From: CALMJB01 sp963977945
Lineage (GTDB): Bacteria > Actinomycetota > Actinomycetes > Nanopelagicales > Nanopelagicaceae
DNA length: 22,456 nucleotides
Direction: 5' to 3'
Assembly (NCBI GenBank): GCA_963977945.1
Contig: CAXBQO010000007.1
Location: forward strand, 1-22,456
Shown: piece by piece, positions 1 through 6,738 of the stretch
Numbering within the stretch: the stretch's first letter is position 1
Layout: each line of letters starts with the position of its first letter
Program-made: the position numbers and the translations under genes
The notes under the pieces: model-generated
Told to the model about the DNA's origin: nothing
Databases searched by the model: none
The model's input: the letters and a program-made list of their open reading frames with translations, nothing else

Positions 1-15
1 GAAAGCTTAAATTTC

Positions 16-89
16 TGGAGGTCGGAACGGGATTTGAACCCGTGTAGCGGGATTTGCAGTCCCGAGCCTCGCCTCTCGGCCATCCGACC
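16..89 (-). tRNA. tRNA-Cys (anticodon GCA)
   Basis: Read on the minus strand this folds as a complete cloverleaf. The 7-bp acceptor stem pairs 83-89 (GGTCGGA) with 20-26 (TCCGACC). The anticodon loop is CTGCAAA, giving anticodon GCA for cysteine. The T arm is CACGGG-TTCAAAT-CCCGT, the discriminator is U, and a CCA end is encoded at 16-18. A U at position 73 with a GCA anticodon is the known identity set for cysteine. It lies 32 nt downstream of tRNA-Gly on the same strand and is probably co-transcribed with it. Gly-Cys tandems, often followed by Val, are common in Actinomycetota, so a tRNA-Val may lie just left of the window. Confidence 0.97.
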
Positions 90-121
90 TAGATTTTATT
101 TAGGAAAAAAAGATAATCGCC

Positions 122-197
122 TGGAGCGGACGACGGGGTTCGAACCCGCGACCTGAACCTTGGCAAGGTTCCGCGCTACCAACTGCGCTACGTCCGC
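122..197 (-). tRNA. tRNA-Gly (anticodon GCC)
   Basis: The minus strand shows a full cloverleaf. The 7-bp acceptor stem runs between 191-197 (GCGGACG) and 126-132 (CGTCCGC). The D arm contains AGTTGGTAG, the anticodon loop TTGCCAA gives anticodon GCC, and the T loop is GGTTCGAACC. Discriminator U and an encoded CCA (122-124) complete it. It reads GGC and GGT glycine codons. The 5' flank on the minus strand contains a short inverted repeat (201-215) that could fold in the precursor leader. Confidence 0.97.
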
Positions 198-247
198 GAA
201 CTCGTTCTTCACGAGAGAGGGAGAATCTATCGCATCAAGCAAAATCA

Positions 248-275
248 TTCATATTCCCATATCTTTTAGGTTCAA
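248..275 (-). promoter_or_regulatory. possible promoter for the tRNA-Gly/tRNA-Cys pair
   Basis: On the minus strand TTGAAC (270-275) is followed after 16 bp by TATGAA (248-253), a plausible -35/-10 pair. Transcription would start near 240 and run into the tRNAs. The match to consensus is partial and rests on inspection only. Confidence 0.35.
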
Positions 276-1286
276 ATGAATAGCCAGAATAAGTTAAAAA
301 CTGAACCGATTTTTTGGAAGTCAGGCAAACTCGCTCGCAATGTAAAACAAATAGTTAAAGATCTTTCAAAATTTAATCCGGGAGATGGGTTTTGGGCAAT
401 TGCAACTACCTTTGAAGGAAAATTTTTGGCAATTGAATTTGAAGATGTAAGCGATTCTGAATTTCCATTTGAAGATTGGCAGCCAATTTCTGCACATTGG
501 AAATCATCAATATCTAATCAAGAGTATTGCAAAAAAGTTGAGCAGGTAAAAGATGAGATTTCTAAAGGCGAGGTTTACCAAGTAAATCTTTGTCGAGTAC
601 TTGAAACCAATTGTTCAAATTCATTAGCTGGGTTATTTTCTGGAATTCAAAGTAAGAATCCGGCTCCGCAGGCAGCATTTCTTCGGGTAGAGGTAAACGG
701 TCAATTACTTGAAATCGCCAGTGCATCGCCAGAGTTATTTATTGCCAGAGTTGGCAACAAAATTAAATGCAGTCCAATCAAGGGGACAAATAGCAAACCG
801 GTATTTGGCGAAAAAGATAAAGCTGAAAATGTAATGATTTTAGATTTAATGCGAAATGATTTTGGTCGAGTTTGCAAAGCCGGTACGGTCGAAGTTACTA
901 GATTGTTGGCAGTGGAAGAACATCCGGGCTTATTTCATTTAGTCTCTGATGTTGAAGGAGAATTGAAGGAAAATATTTCGTGGCGTGAGATATTAAAAGA
1001 AATTTTGCCAGCAGGTTCTATTAGTGGCGCTCCAAAATCTTCTGCCGTTAAATTAATTTCAAAGATAGAACCGAGTGCGCGAAGTTTTTATTGTGGGATT
1101 TTTGGATTCATTCAAGGAGAGGTAGCCCAACTTGGAGTCAGCATTCGTACTTTTTATAAAATTGGTAACAAATTATCTTTTGGAACCGGCGCTGGAATAA
1201 CTTGGGCAAGTGTTGCAGAGTCTGAGTGGCAAGAGACTGAATTGAAGGCAAAAAAATTGATTGCTATCGCTAGCGGGAAAATTTGA
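276..1286 (+). CDS. pabB: aminodeoxychorismate synthase component I (PabB)
   Basis: This 336-residue chorismate-binding enzyme forms 4-amino-4-deoxychorismate from chorismate and ammonia, the first committed step to p-aminobenzoate and folate. The catalytic core has the family signatures: YQVNLCR at about 101-107, PIKGT at 167-171, DLMRNDFGRVC at 190-200 and LPAGSISGAPK at 244-254. The lysine in PIKGT (K169) separates PabB from anthranilate synthase TrpE, which has alanine there (PIAGT). It is shorter than typical PabB (about 450 residues), because the N-terminal beta domain that binds tryptophan in relatives is mostly missing. No glutamine amidotransferase partner (PabA/TrpG) is in the window. 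The start is ATG 276 with only a weak AGG upstream; a TATCTT at 260-265 could be a -10 box. pabC follows immediately, which supports the PABA role. Confidence 0.9.
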   Translation: MNSQNKLKTEPIFWKSGKLARNVKQIVKDLSKFNPGDGFWAIATTFEGKFLAIEFEDVSDSEFPFEDWQPISAHWKSSISNQEYCKKVEQVKDEISKGEVYQVNLCRVLETNCSNSLAGLFSGIQSKNPAPQAAFLRVEVNGQLLEIASASPELFIARVGNKIKCSPIKGTNSKPVFGEKDKAENVMILDLMRNDFGRVCKAGTVEVTRLLAVEEHPGLFHLVSDVEGELKENISWREILKEILPAGSISGAPKSSAVKLISKIEPSARSFYCGIFGFIQGEVAQLGVSIRTFYKIGNKLSFGTGAGITWASVAESEWQETELKAKKLIAIASGKI

Positions 1287-1288
1287 TA

Positions 1289-2065
1289 ATGAGCAATATG
1301 AGATATTGGTACAAAGGTAAAATTTTTACTGATCAACCTTTTTTATCTCCTTCCTTATCTATTCAACGTGCTGATGGTGTATTTGAATCAATTCTTACGC
1401 AGAATGACAAAATCTTCTTTTTCGATCGCCACATAGAGCGAATGAAGAAAGCTGCAGACAAACTAGGAATCTTAGATTTTGATGAAACGAGTATCCGAGC
1501 CGGCGCCAACGAATTAGTAAAGCATCAACAAAATTCTGAATTTAACCGAATGCGAATCAATCTTTATTCAGATGGAGAAGTTTATTTATCTATTGAGAAA
1601 ACTGAATTAACCAAAGATTTAGCCACGCTCACGATTTATCCGTTTCGTAAATTTTCTAGTGGAATTATGTCGGGTATCAAATCCACTTCGTACGCCGAAT
1701 CAGCAGCCGCAGTTAGACACGCCCAAAAACAAAACTGCACCGATTCGTTATTACTAAATGAAAAGGAACAAGTAGTAGAAACTGGTTACTCAAATTTCAT
1801 TTATAAATTAGATGAAATTTGGTATACCCCGACTCTCAACAGTGGTTGTTTACCCGGCATAGTGCGAGAAGTTTTAGTGGCAGAAAATATTGTGAAAGAG
1901 CAAGATTTGAGCTATTCAAATTTGACGAAAATTCAATCAGCCGGACTTTTGTCTTCAATCAGATTAATTCAACTAGTTTCCGCAATAGATACCCAGCAAT
2001 TTGCTTATTCTGAATCAGATTCGCAATTTGTTGCCAGAACACGGCAAATGCTTCTTACTAATTAA
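1289..2065 (+). CDS. pabC: aminodeoxychorismate lyase (PabC), class IV aminotransferase fold
   Basis: This PLP-dependent fold-type IV enzyme is expected to release pyruvate from 4-amino-4-deoxychorismate to give p-aminobenzoate. The N-terminal part has the class IV pattern (RADGVFESI, then FFFDRHIERM). The likely Schiff-base lysine is in GIKSTSY (K131 from this start). The PLP-contacting segment EQVVETGYSNF carries the conserved glutamate and SN.F signature, and SGCLPGIVRE matches the family's TPPL.G..R region. At about 258 residues it is a little short but typical. The start chosen is ATG 1289, just past the pabB stop at 1284-1286. A TTG at 1283 would overlap the stop as TTGA, and an ATG at 1298 is also possible. 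Class IV members include D-amino acid and branched-chain aminotransferases, but adjacency to pabB makes PabC the best reading. Confidence 0.83.
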   Translation: MSNMRYWYKGKIFTDQPFLSPSLSIQRADGVFESILTQNDKIFFFDRHIERMKKAADKLGILDFDETSIRAGANELVKHQQNSEFNRMRINLYSDGEVYLSIEKTELTKDLATLTIYPFRKFSSGIMSGIKSTSYAESAAAVRHAQKQNCTDSLLLNEKEQVVETGYSNFIYKLDEIWYTPTLNSGCLPGIVREVLVAENIVKEQDLSYSNLTKIQSAGLLSSIRLIQLVSAIDTQQFAYSESDSQFVARTRQMLLTN

Positions 2066-2090
2066 TACTCTTACGCATATTCCATTTTGA

Positions 2091-2102
2091 TAACCTTGCG
2101 TT
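2091..2102 (+). promoter_or_regulatory. candidate -10 box for leaderless thrS transcript
   Basis: TAACCT at 2091-2096 fits TANNNT and lies 6 nt before the thrS ATG, where no Shine-Dalgarno is present. Transcription would begin at or very near the A of the start codon. No convincing -35 is seen at normal spacing. Confidence 0.4.
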
Positions 2103-4097
2103 ATGTCGGCACAAATTTCCATCAAGGTAGATGGCACAAATCGTAAAGTTGATGCTGATCAAAAGCCCACTCATTTATTTGCTGAAAATTCACAAATAGT
2201 TGTTTGCCGTATTAATGGCCAATTACGCGATCTTTGGACAGATCTGCGTGAGGGCGATGAAATTGAAAGTGTATTAATAAGTTCAGCAGATGGATTAAAT
2301 GTTTTGCGACACTCAACTGCGCACGTATTAGCGCAGGCGGTGCAAGAAGTGTTTCCAGAAACCAAACTTGGAATCGGTCCACCAATAAAAGATGGTTTCT
2401 ATTATGACTTTGATCCTAAGAATCCATTCACGCCAGATGATTTAGAAAAATTAGAAACTGCTATGCGCAAAATTGTTAAGGCGGGGCAGAGATTTAAGCG
2501 TCGAGTCACCGATGAAAAATCTGCACTCGCTGAACTTAAAAACGAACCATATAAATGTGAATTAATTAAAGATAAAAGTAGTCAAAGTGATGAGGGCGCA
2601 AATGTTGAAGTTGGTGGTTCAGAGTTAACTATTTATGACAATTTAGGGCGTGATGGTCAACCAGTTTGGAGCGATCTCTGTCGTGGGCCACATTTACCGT
2701 CCACAAAATCAATTCCGGCATTTAAATTAATGCGAGCAGCTGGCGCGTATTGGCGTGGCAGTGAAAAAAATCCAATGTTGCAAAGAATTTATGGAACAGC
2801 ATGGCCCACTTCAGAAGAACTTGATTCCTATTTATTGATGCTAGCTGAAGCAGAAAAACGTGACCATCGAAAACTAGGAGCCGAATTAGATTTATTTTCC
2901 TTCCCAGAAGAAATCGGTTCAGGTTTAGCGGTGTTTCACCCCAAAGGTGGAATCGTGCGTCGAGAAATGGAAAATTATTCAAGACTTCGTCATGAGGCTG
3001 AGAATTATCAATTTGTTTACTCGCCGCATTTAACTAAGTCTGCGTTATTTGAAAAATCTGGCCACCTTGAGTGGTACGCAGATGGCATGTATCCGCCAAT
3101 GGTGATGGATGAAGAGTTACACAGCGATGGCACGATTAAACGTCAAGGCCAGAAGTACTACATGAAGCCAATGAACTGTCCGTTTCATAATTTGATTTAT
3201 TTATCTTCGCCAAAGTCTTATCGAGATTTACCACTTCGGTTATTTGAATTCGGCACGGTTTATAGATACGAGAAATCTGGCGTTATTCACGGAATCACGC
3301 GAGCGCGTGGCTTCACCCAAGATGATGCCCATATATATTGCACAAAAGCACAGATGGCGGACGAATTAGATAATTTGCTGACATTTGTTTTAAATCTGCT
3401 GCGAGATTACGGATTAACTGACTTTTATTTAGAGCTATCTACTAAGAATCCAGAGAAATCAATTGGTTCTGAAAAAGATTGGGATGAAGCAACTGAAAGT
3501 TTGCGTAAGGCCGCATTAAAACAAAAATTAGAACTCGTGCTAGATCCAGGTGGTGCGGCTTTTTACGGACCAAAAATTTCAGTGCAAGCCAAGGATGCAA
3601 TCGGTAGAACCTGGCAGATGTCGACGATTCAAGTTGATTTTCAATTACCGCCAAGATTTAATTTAGAGTTCACAGATAAAGATGGTTCAAAGCAACAACC
3701 GGTAATGATTCATAGAGCTTTATTTGGTTCGATTGAACGTTTCTTCGGTGTATTAACCGAACATTATGCCGGCGCATTTCCACCGTGGCTTGCGCCAGTA
3801 CAGGTAAGAGCGATTCCAGTGGCTGATACTTATAACGAATATCTAGCTGATGTAGTCAAACAGATGCGGGCAGTTGGAATCAGAGCAGAGTTAGATGCAT
3901 CAGATGATCGCATGCAAAAGAAAGTGCGCAATGCGCAAATGGAAAAGATTCCTTACATGATTATCGCTGGCGAAGAAGATAAAAATAAAGCCGCTATTTC
4001 ATTTAGATATCGAAATGGTGAACAAAAAAATGGCGTGCCAATTAAAGCTGCAATTGAAGAAATTTTGAAAACTATTCAAAATAGAGAACAGATTTAA
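2103..4097 (+). CDS. thrS: threonine--tRNA ligase
   Basis: This cytoplasmic class II aminoacyl-tRNA synthetase charges tRNA-Thr. Its 664 residues hold the full bacterial architecture: an N-terminal TGS domain (about 1-62), the editing domain with HxxxH (H70, H74) and C193/H197 that removes mischarged serine, the catalytic core (about 265-555), and a C-terminal anticodon-binding domain (about 560-664). The catalytic zinc ligands are recognisable as C359 (in MKPMNCPFH), H410 (in QDDAHIYC) and the histidine in PVMIHRALFGSIERF. Motif 2 is seen as FEFGTVYRYEKSG with ITRARGFTQDD. The segment ANVEVGGSELTIYDNL before the editing Cys/His is usual in actinobacterial ThrRS. Start ATG 2103 has no Shine-Dalgarno but a -10-like box just upstream. 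No T-box leader is visible. HIT follows after 4 nt. Confidence 0.98.
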   Translation: MSAQISIKVDGTNRKVDADQKPTHLFAENSQIVVCRINGQLRDLWTDLREGDEIESVLISSADGLNVLRHSTAHVLAQAVQEVFPETKLGIGPPIKDGFYYDFDPKNPFTPDDLEKLETAMRKIVKAGQRFKRRVTDEKSALAELKNEPYKCELIKDKSSQSDEGANVEVGGSELTIYDNLGRDGQPVWSDLCRGPHLPSTKSIPAFKLMRAAGAYWRGSEKNPMLQRIYGTAWPTSEELDSYLLMLAEAEKRDHRKLGAELDLFSFPEEIGSGLAVFHPKGGIVRREMENYSRLRHEAENYQFVYSPHLTKSALFEKSGHLEWYADGMYPPMVMDEELHSDGTIKRQGQKYYMKPMNCPFHNLIYLSSPKSYRDLPLRLFEFGTVYRYEKSGVIHGITRARGFTQDDAHIYCTKAQMADELDNLLTFVLNLLRDYGLTDFYLELSTKNPEKSIGSEKDWDEATESLRKAALKQKLELVLDPGGAAFYGPKISVQAKDAIGRTWQMSTIQVDFQLPPRFNLEFTDKDGSKQQPVMIHRALFGSIERFFGVLTEHYAGAFPPWLAPVQVRAIPVADTYNEYLADVVKQMRAVGIRAELDASDDRMQKKVRNAQMEKIPYMIIAGEEDKNKAAISFRYRNGEQKNGVPIKAAIEEILKTIQNREQI

Positions 4098-4101
4098 TTT
4101 A

Positions 4102-4650
4102 ATGGATCAAAAAATTTCCGGTGGCGCAGGCATGCCTGATGCATGGCAGAGGTTGTGGGCGCCGCATCGATTAAGTTATTTAGAGGGGGAAAATCGACCA
4201 GCGCCGGCAGATGAAGCAAATTCTGACGGTTGTCCATTCTGCAGAATTCCAAAATTATCTGATGAAGAGGGTTTAATTGTTGCTCGCGGTAAAGAGGTTT
4301 ATTTAGTTATGAATCTTTACCCTTATAACGCAGGCCATGTCTTAACTTGCACTTATCGCCACGTCGCAGATTTAACAGATTTAACTTCATCTGAAAAATC
4401 TGAAATGTTTGATTTCACTTCTCAAGCGATGAAGGTATTACGAAAAGTCAGTCGGGCTAATGGATTCAATATTGGAATCAATCAAGGTGCAGTGTCAGGA
4501 GCAGGAGTCGCCGGACATATTCATCAACATCTAATTCCTCGATGGGCTGGCGATGCTAATTTCATGCCGTTGATTGGAAAGACCAAAGTTTTACCGCAAC
4601 TTTTAAATGAAACTCGTGAACAGTTAGCTAACGCTTGGAATCAGGTCTAA
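4102..4650 (+). CDS. HIT-domain nucleotide phosphorylase/hydrolase, Ap4A phosphorylase (Rv2613c) type
   Basis: This 182-residue histidine-triad protein probably cleaves diadenosine polyphosphates. The active-site triad is H139-I-H141-Q-H143 in GHIHQHLIPRW. A CPFC pair (C44, C47) sits before the HIT core, and the block EEGLIVARGKEVY followed by NLYPYNAGH matches what I recall of the mycobacterial Ap4A phosphorylase Rv2613c. That protein also sits next to thrS and pgsA, so both sequence and context agree. Start ATG 4102 lies 4 nt after the thrS stop with no clear Shine-Dalgarno, suggesting translational coupling. The 3' end overlaps the convergent gene on the other strand by 27 bp. Hydrolase versus phosphorylase activity cannot be settled from sequence alone. 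Confidence 0.88.
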   Translation: MDQKISGGAGMPDAWQRLWAPHRLSYLEGENRPAPADEANSDGCPFCRIPKLSDEEGLIVARGKEVYLVMNLYPYNAGHVLTCTYRHVADLTDLTSSEKSEMFDFTSQAMKVLRKVSRANGFNIGINQGAVSGAGVAGHIHQHLIPRWAGDANFMPLIGKTKVLPQLLNETREQLANAWNQV

Positions 4651-5214
4651 GAACTTCTCAATCTGCATTAATCCGATTCTATTTTTAGAATCAATCGGAA
4701 TAGCAATGCAATTTGTGCCATTTGTGAAACTACTCCATTCTTGATCTGCTACTTCAAGCAATTCAAATTGAAAATCTTTTACCAACTCTTGGTGTTCAGT
4801 GTCAGCGGGGCGAAATTCAATTTTTCCGTTTGAATAATCAATTATTTGCAAAGTCTGTAGATCAATCAAACCAGCGGCATTGCCATCCTCAGCGTGAAGC
4901 ACTAAGTACGGAGTTAAGACCGGCTCCAATATTTTTCCGATAATTGGGTAAAAATCATCAAAATCTAAATCATTATTTGCTAAGTCAGAAACTGCAAAAA
5001 TTGTAGGAATCTGTAAATCTCTAAAATTTTGCCAATCTGAAATTAAATTCTTATCTACGTCTAATTTTGTACTAAGAGTTATCACGACCGCACTAGCCAT
5101 TTCACATTCAGACAAAGCTTTAACTAATTTCGTCTCATCAAAATTACTGGCAATAAATCGCGGTAGATCGGTTTCTTTATCTGCTCCATTAAGCACGTGA
5201 ATTAGACCAGTCAT
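4624..5214 (-). CDS. uncharacterised protein resembling a degenerate EF-G-type G domain
   Basis: I do not recognise a characterised family here with certainty. The 196-residue product has alternating beta/alpha segments in the order of a translational GTPase G domain. ASAVVITLSTKLDVDKNLISDW is followed by a helix and IPTIFAVSDLAN, the place where GTPases have their NKxD strand. Next come LTPYLVLHAEDGNAAGLIDLQTLQIIDYS, much like the insert in actinobacterial EF-G-like proteins (EF-G2), and a final IGLMQIEKFLDLIPS, like the end of the EF-G G domain. There is no P-loop (GxxxxGK[ST]), no DxxG and no intact NKxD, so GTP hydrolysis is unlikely. EF-G domains II-V are absent. It is convergent with HIT (27-bp overlap) and head-to-head with pgsA. 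Start ATG 5214 avoids overlap with pgsA and has TAGGCT 8 nt upstream. ATG 5238 would add MYIVGFSN. Confidence 0.72.
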   Translation of the reverse strand: MTGLIHVLNGADKETDLPRFIASNFDETKLVKALSECEMASAVVITLSTKLDVDKNLISDWQNFRDLQIPTIFAVSDLANNDLDFDDFYPIIGKILEPVLTPYLVLHAEDGNAAGLIDLQTLQIIDYSNGKIEFRPADTEHQELVKDFQFELLEVADQEWSSFTNGTNCIAIPIDSKNRIGLMQIEKFLDLIPSVS

Positions 5215-5222
5215 ATTGGAAA

Positions 5223-5240
5223 AGCCTACGATGTACATCG
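5223..5240. promoter_or_regulatory. divergent start region with 12-bp perfect palindrome
   Basis: CGATGTACATCG (5229-5240) is its own reverse complement. It contains the pgsA ATG (5231-5233) and, on the other strand, the alternative ATG of the unknown gene (5236-5238). Two TANNNT boxes overlap here: TAGGCT on the minus strand (5223-5228), 8 nt before ATG 5214, and TACGAT on the plus strand (5227-5232), 7 nt before a GTG at 5240. This could be a compact divergent promoter or operator; that is inferred from sequence alone. Confidence 0.35.
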
Positions 5241-5842
5241 TGTTAGCAAAGGGATTAAAGGCTCCAGTTACTCAAATTATTTCTCCAATTGTTAATTTGT
5301 TGGTGAAATTAAAAATTTCGGCAAATTCAATTTCGATTTCCGGCGTTATTGGTTCTTCTGTGTGCGCCTGTCTCACTTTGTCAAATGGACATTTTTTAGC
5401 TGGTGCTATTTTGATTTCTTTTTTTGCTTTGTTTGATTTATTTGATGGCGCGGTTGCTCGGGTAAGTGGATCAGTCTCTTCTCGCAAGGGAGCGGTGCTG
5501 GATTCAACGCTTGATCGAGTAGGCGATTATCTGATTTTGTTTTTTGCCTTTGTTTACTTTAATAATCGAAACGATTTGATTTCGTGGCTGCTAATAGTAA
5601 ATATGTTTTTAGGATTCTTGATTCCATATGTAAGAGCGCGAGCAGAAGCAAATGGAATTGAATGTTCAGTTGGAATAGCAGAACGAAGTGAAAGATTGAT
5701 TTTAGTATTGATTGGTTTCGCCGCCTTGAGTTTTGGCGCACAAAAAATATTTGAACTATCCCTTTGGCTATTAACAGTTGCCAGCGTTATAACAGTTTTT
5801 CAAAGATTTATCTTGGTGGCTAAGAGTGATCAGCAAAAATAA
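5231..5842 (+). CDS. pgsA: CDP-alcohol phosphatidyltransferase, phosphatidylinositol (phosphate) synthase type
   Basis: This integral membrane enzyme joins CDP-diacylglycerol to inositol phosphate (or inositol), starting the phosphatidylinositol and PIM branch of actinobacterial lipids. The CDP-alcohol phosphotransferase motif is clear, DLFDGAVAR, then GAVLDSTLD, with four aspartates at D69, D72, D91 and D95 of the 203-residue protein. Several hydrophobic segments suit a six-helix membrane protein. ARAEANG and ERSERLI match the mycobacterial PgsA1 C-terminal half as I remember it. The following acyltransferase and pimA genes make inositol, rather than glycerol or serine, the likely acceptor. 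Start ATG 5231 has a GGAAAAG about 7 nt upstream. TTG 5216 and GTG 5240 (possibly leaderless) are alternatives. The gene ends 5 nt before the acyltransferase. Confidence 0.9.
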   Translation: MYIVLAKGLKAPVTQIISPIVNLLVKLKISANSISISGVIGSSVCACLTLSNGHFLAGAILISFFALFDLFDGAVARVSGSVSSRKGAVLDSTLDRVGDYLILFFAFVYFNNRNDLISWLLIVNMFLGFLIPYVRARAEANGIECSVGIAERSERLILVLIGFAALSFGAQKIFELSLWLLTVASVITVFQRFILVAKSDQQK

Positions 5843-5847
5843 TTTAA

Positions 5848-6738
5848 ATGATTAAATATTTCAGTTACCGCTTTATCTGGTGGTTTATCTCAGCGTTACC
5901 GAAATCAGTCGCATATTCCTTAGCTAAATCAACCGGTAATTTGATATACCGACAAAATGGCAAAGGTGTGCAACGGCTTCGTAATAACTATCTTGTAGTC
6001 AAACCAAATCTTTCATCTGATGATTTAGAAAAATTAACAAAAGATGGTGTGATTTCGTATTGGCGTTATTGGTGTGACACTTTCCGTTTAAATAAGTGGA
6101 GTAAATCGCAAATAATTGAAACTGTGACGGTCACTAATGAACAACTACTGGTTGATTCGGTAAATCAAAAATTAGGTTGTCTAGTTGCATTACCGCATGC
6201 CGGAAATTGGGACCATGCTGGGGCTTACTTTTGCCAAATTGGAATCCCGCTTACCACCGTTGCTGAAAAGCTTGAACCGGAAAAAATATTTTTGAAGTTT
6301 CTAGATTATCGCCAAAAAATTGGAATGGAAATTTTAAGTCACAAAGATAAAACAATTCCGACATTAACCGAACGATTAAAACAGGGAAAACTAGTTGCAC
6401 TTGTGGCAGATCGCGACCTATCAAAAAGTGGAGTCGAAGTTAAGTTTTTTGGTAAAACTGCAAAAATGCCGGCTGGCCCTGCGCTGCTTTGGCTTGAGAC
6501 AAACTGTAAATTCATTACCGCTTTTGTTAGATACACCGAAACTGGAATACATGTGCAATTTGATGAAATCGCCCCAGAGAAATTAGCAAATGCCCGCGCA
6601 CACGCTCAAAAAGAAGAGGCAATAAAAATAATTACTCAAGCCATGGCAGAAAATTTTGAACGCAGAATTGCGCAGTCACCAGTTGATTGGCATATGTTGC
6701 AGCGAATCTGGATTGAGCCAGCAAATAAATATGAATAA
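5848..6738 (+). CDS. patA: LpxL/HtrB-type acyltransferase, likely phosphatidylinositol mannoside acyltransferase
   Basis: This 296-residue membrane-associated acyltransferase belongs to the lysophospholipid acyltransferase (LpxL/HtrB) superfamily. The catalytic HX4D motif is H117-AGNW-D122 within ALPHAGNWDHAG. A second conserved block, VADRDL then VEVKFFGKTAKMPAGPA, matches the D-x-D and F.G..A.MP.GPA region of the family. It ends with WHMLQRIW, also usual there. An N-terminal hydrophobic stretch (about 8-16) suggests peripheral membrane attachment. Lying between pgsA and pimA, exactly as Rv2611c does in mycobacteria, it most likely acylates the mannose of PIM on the cytoplasmic face. ATG 5848 lacks a Shine-Dalgarno and is probably coupled to pgsA. 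Its 3' end overlaps pimA by 8 nt (ATGAATAA). Confidence 0.87.
   Translation: MIKYFSYRFIWWFISALPKSVAYSLAKSTGNLIYRQNGKGVQRLRNNYLVVKPNLSSDDLEKLTKDGVISYWRYWCDTFRLNKWSKSQIIETVTVTNEQLLVDSVNQKLGCLVALPHAGNWDHAGAYFCQIGIPLTTVAEKLEPEKIFLKFLDYRQKIGMEILSHKDKTIPTLTERLKQGKLVALVADRDLSKSGVEVKFFGKTAKMPAGPALLWLETNCKFITAFVRYTETGIHVQFDEIAPEKLANARAHAQKEEAIKIITQAMAENFERRIAQSPVDWHMLQRIWIEPANKYE

Noticed and set aside
2066..2102. T-box leader for thrS (and for hisS at 20177-20218)
   Set aside because: The gaps are 37 and 42 nt, far too short for a T-box, and no T-box sequence is present.
6656..6730. Longer N terminus for pimA
   Set aside because: The extra 25 residues come from the other frame of the acyltransferase gene and do not resemble PimA. 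ATG 6731 gives the expected N terminus and an 8-nt overlap.
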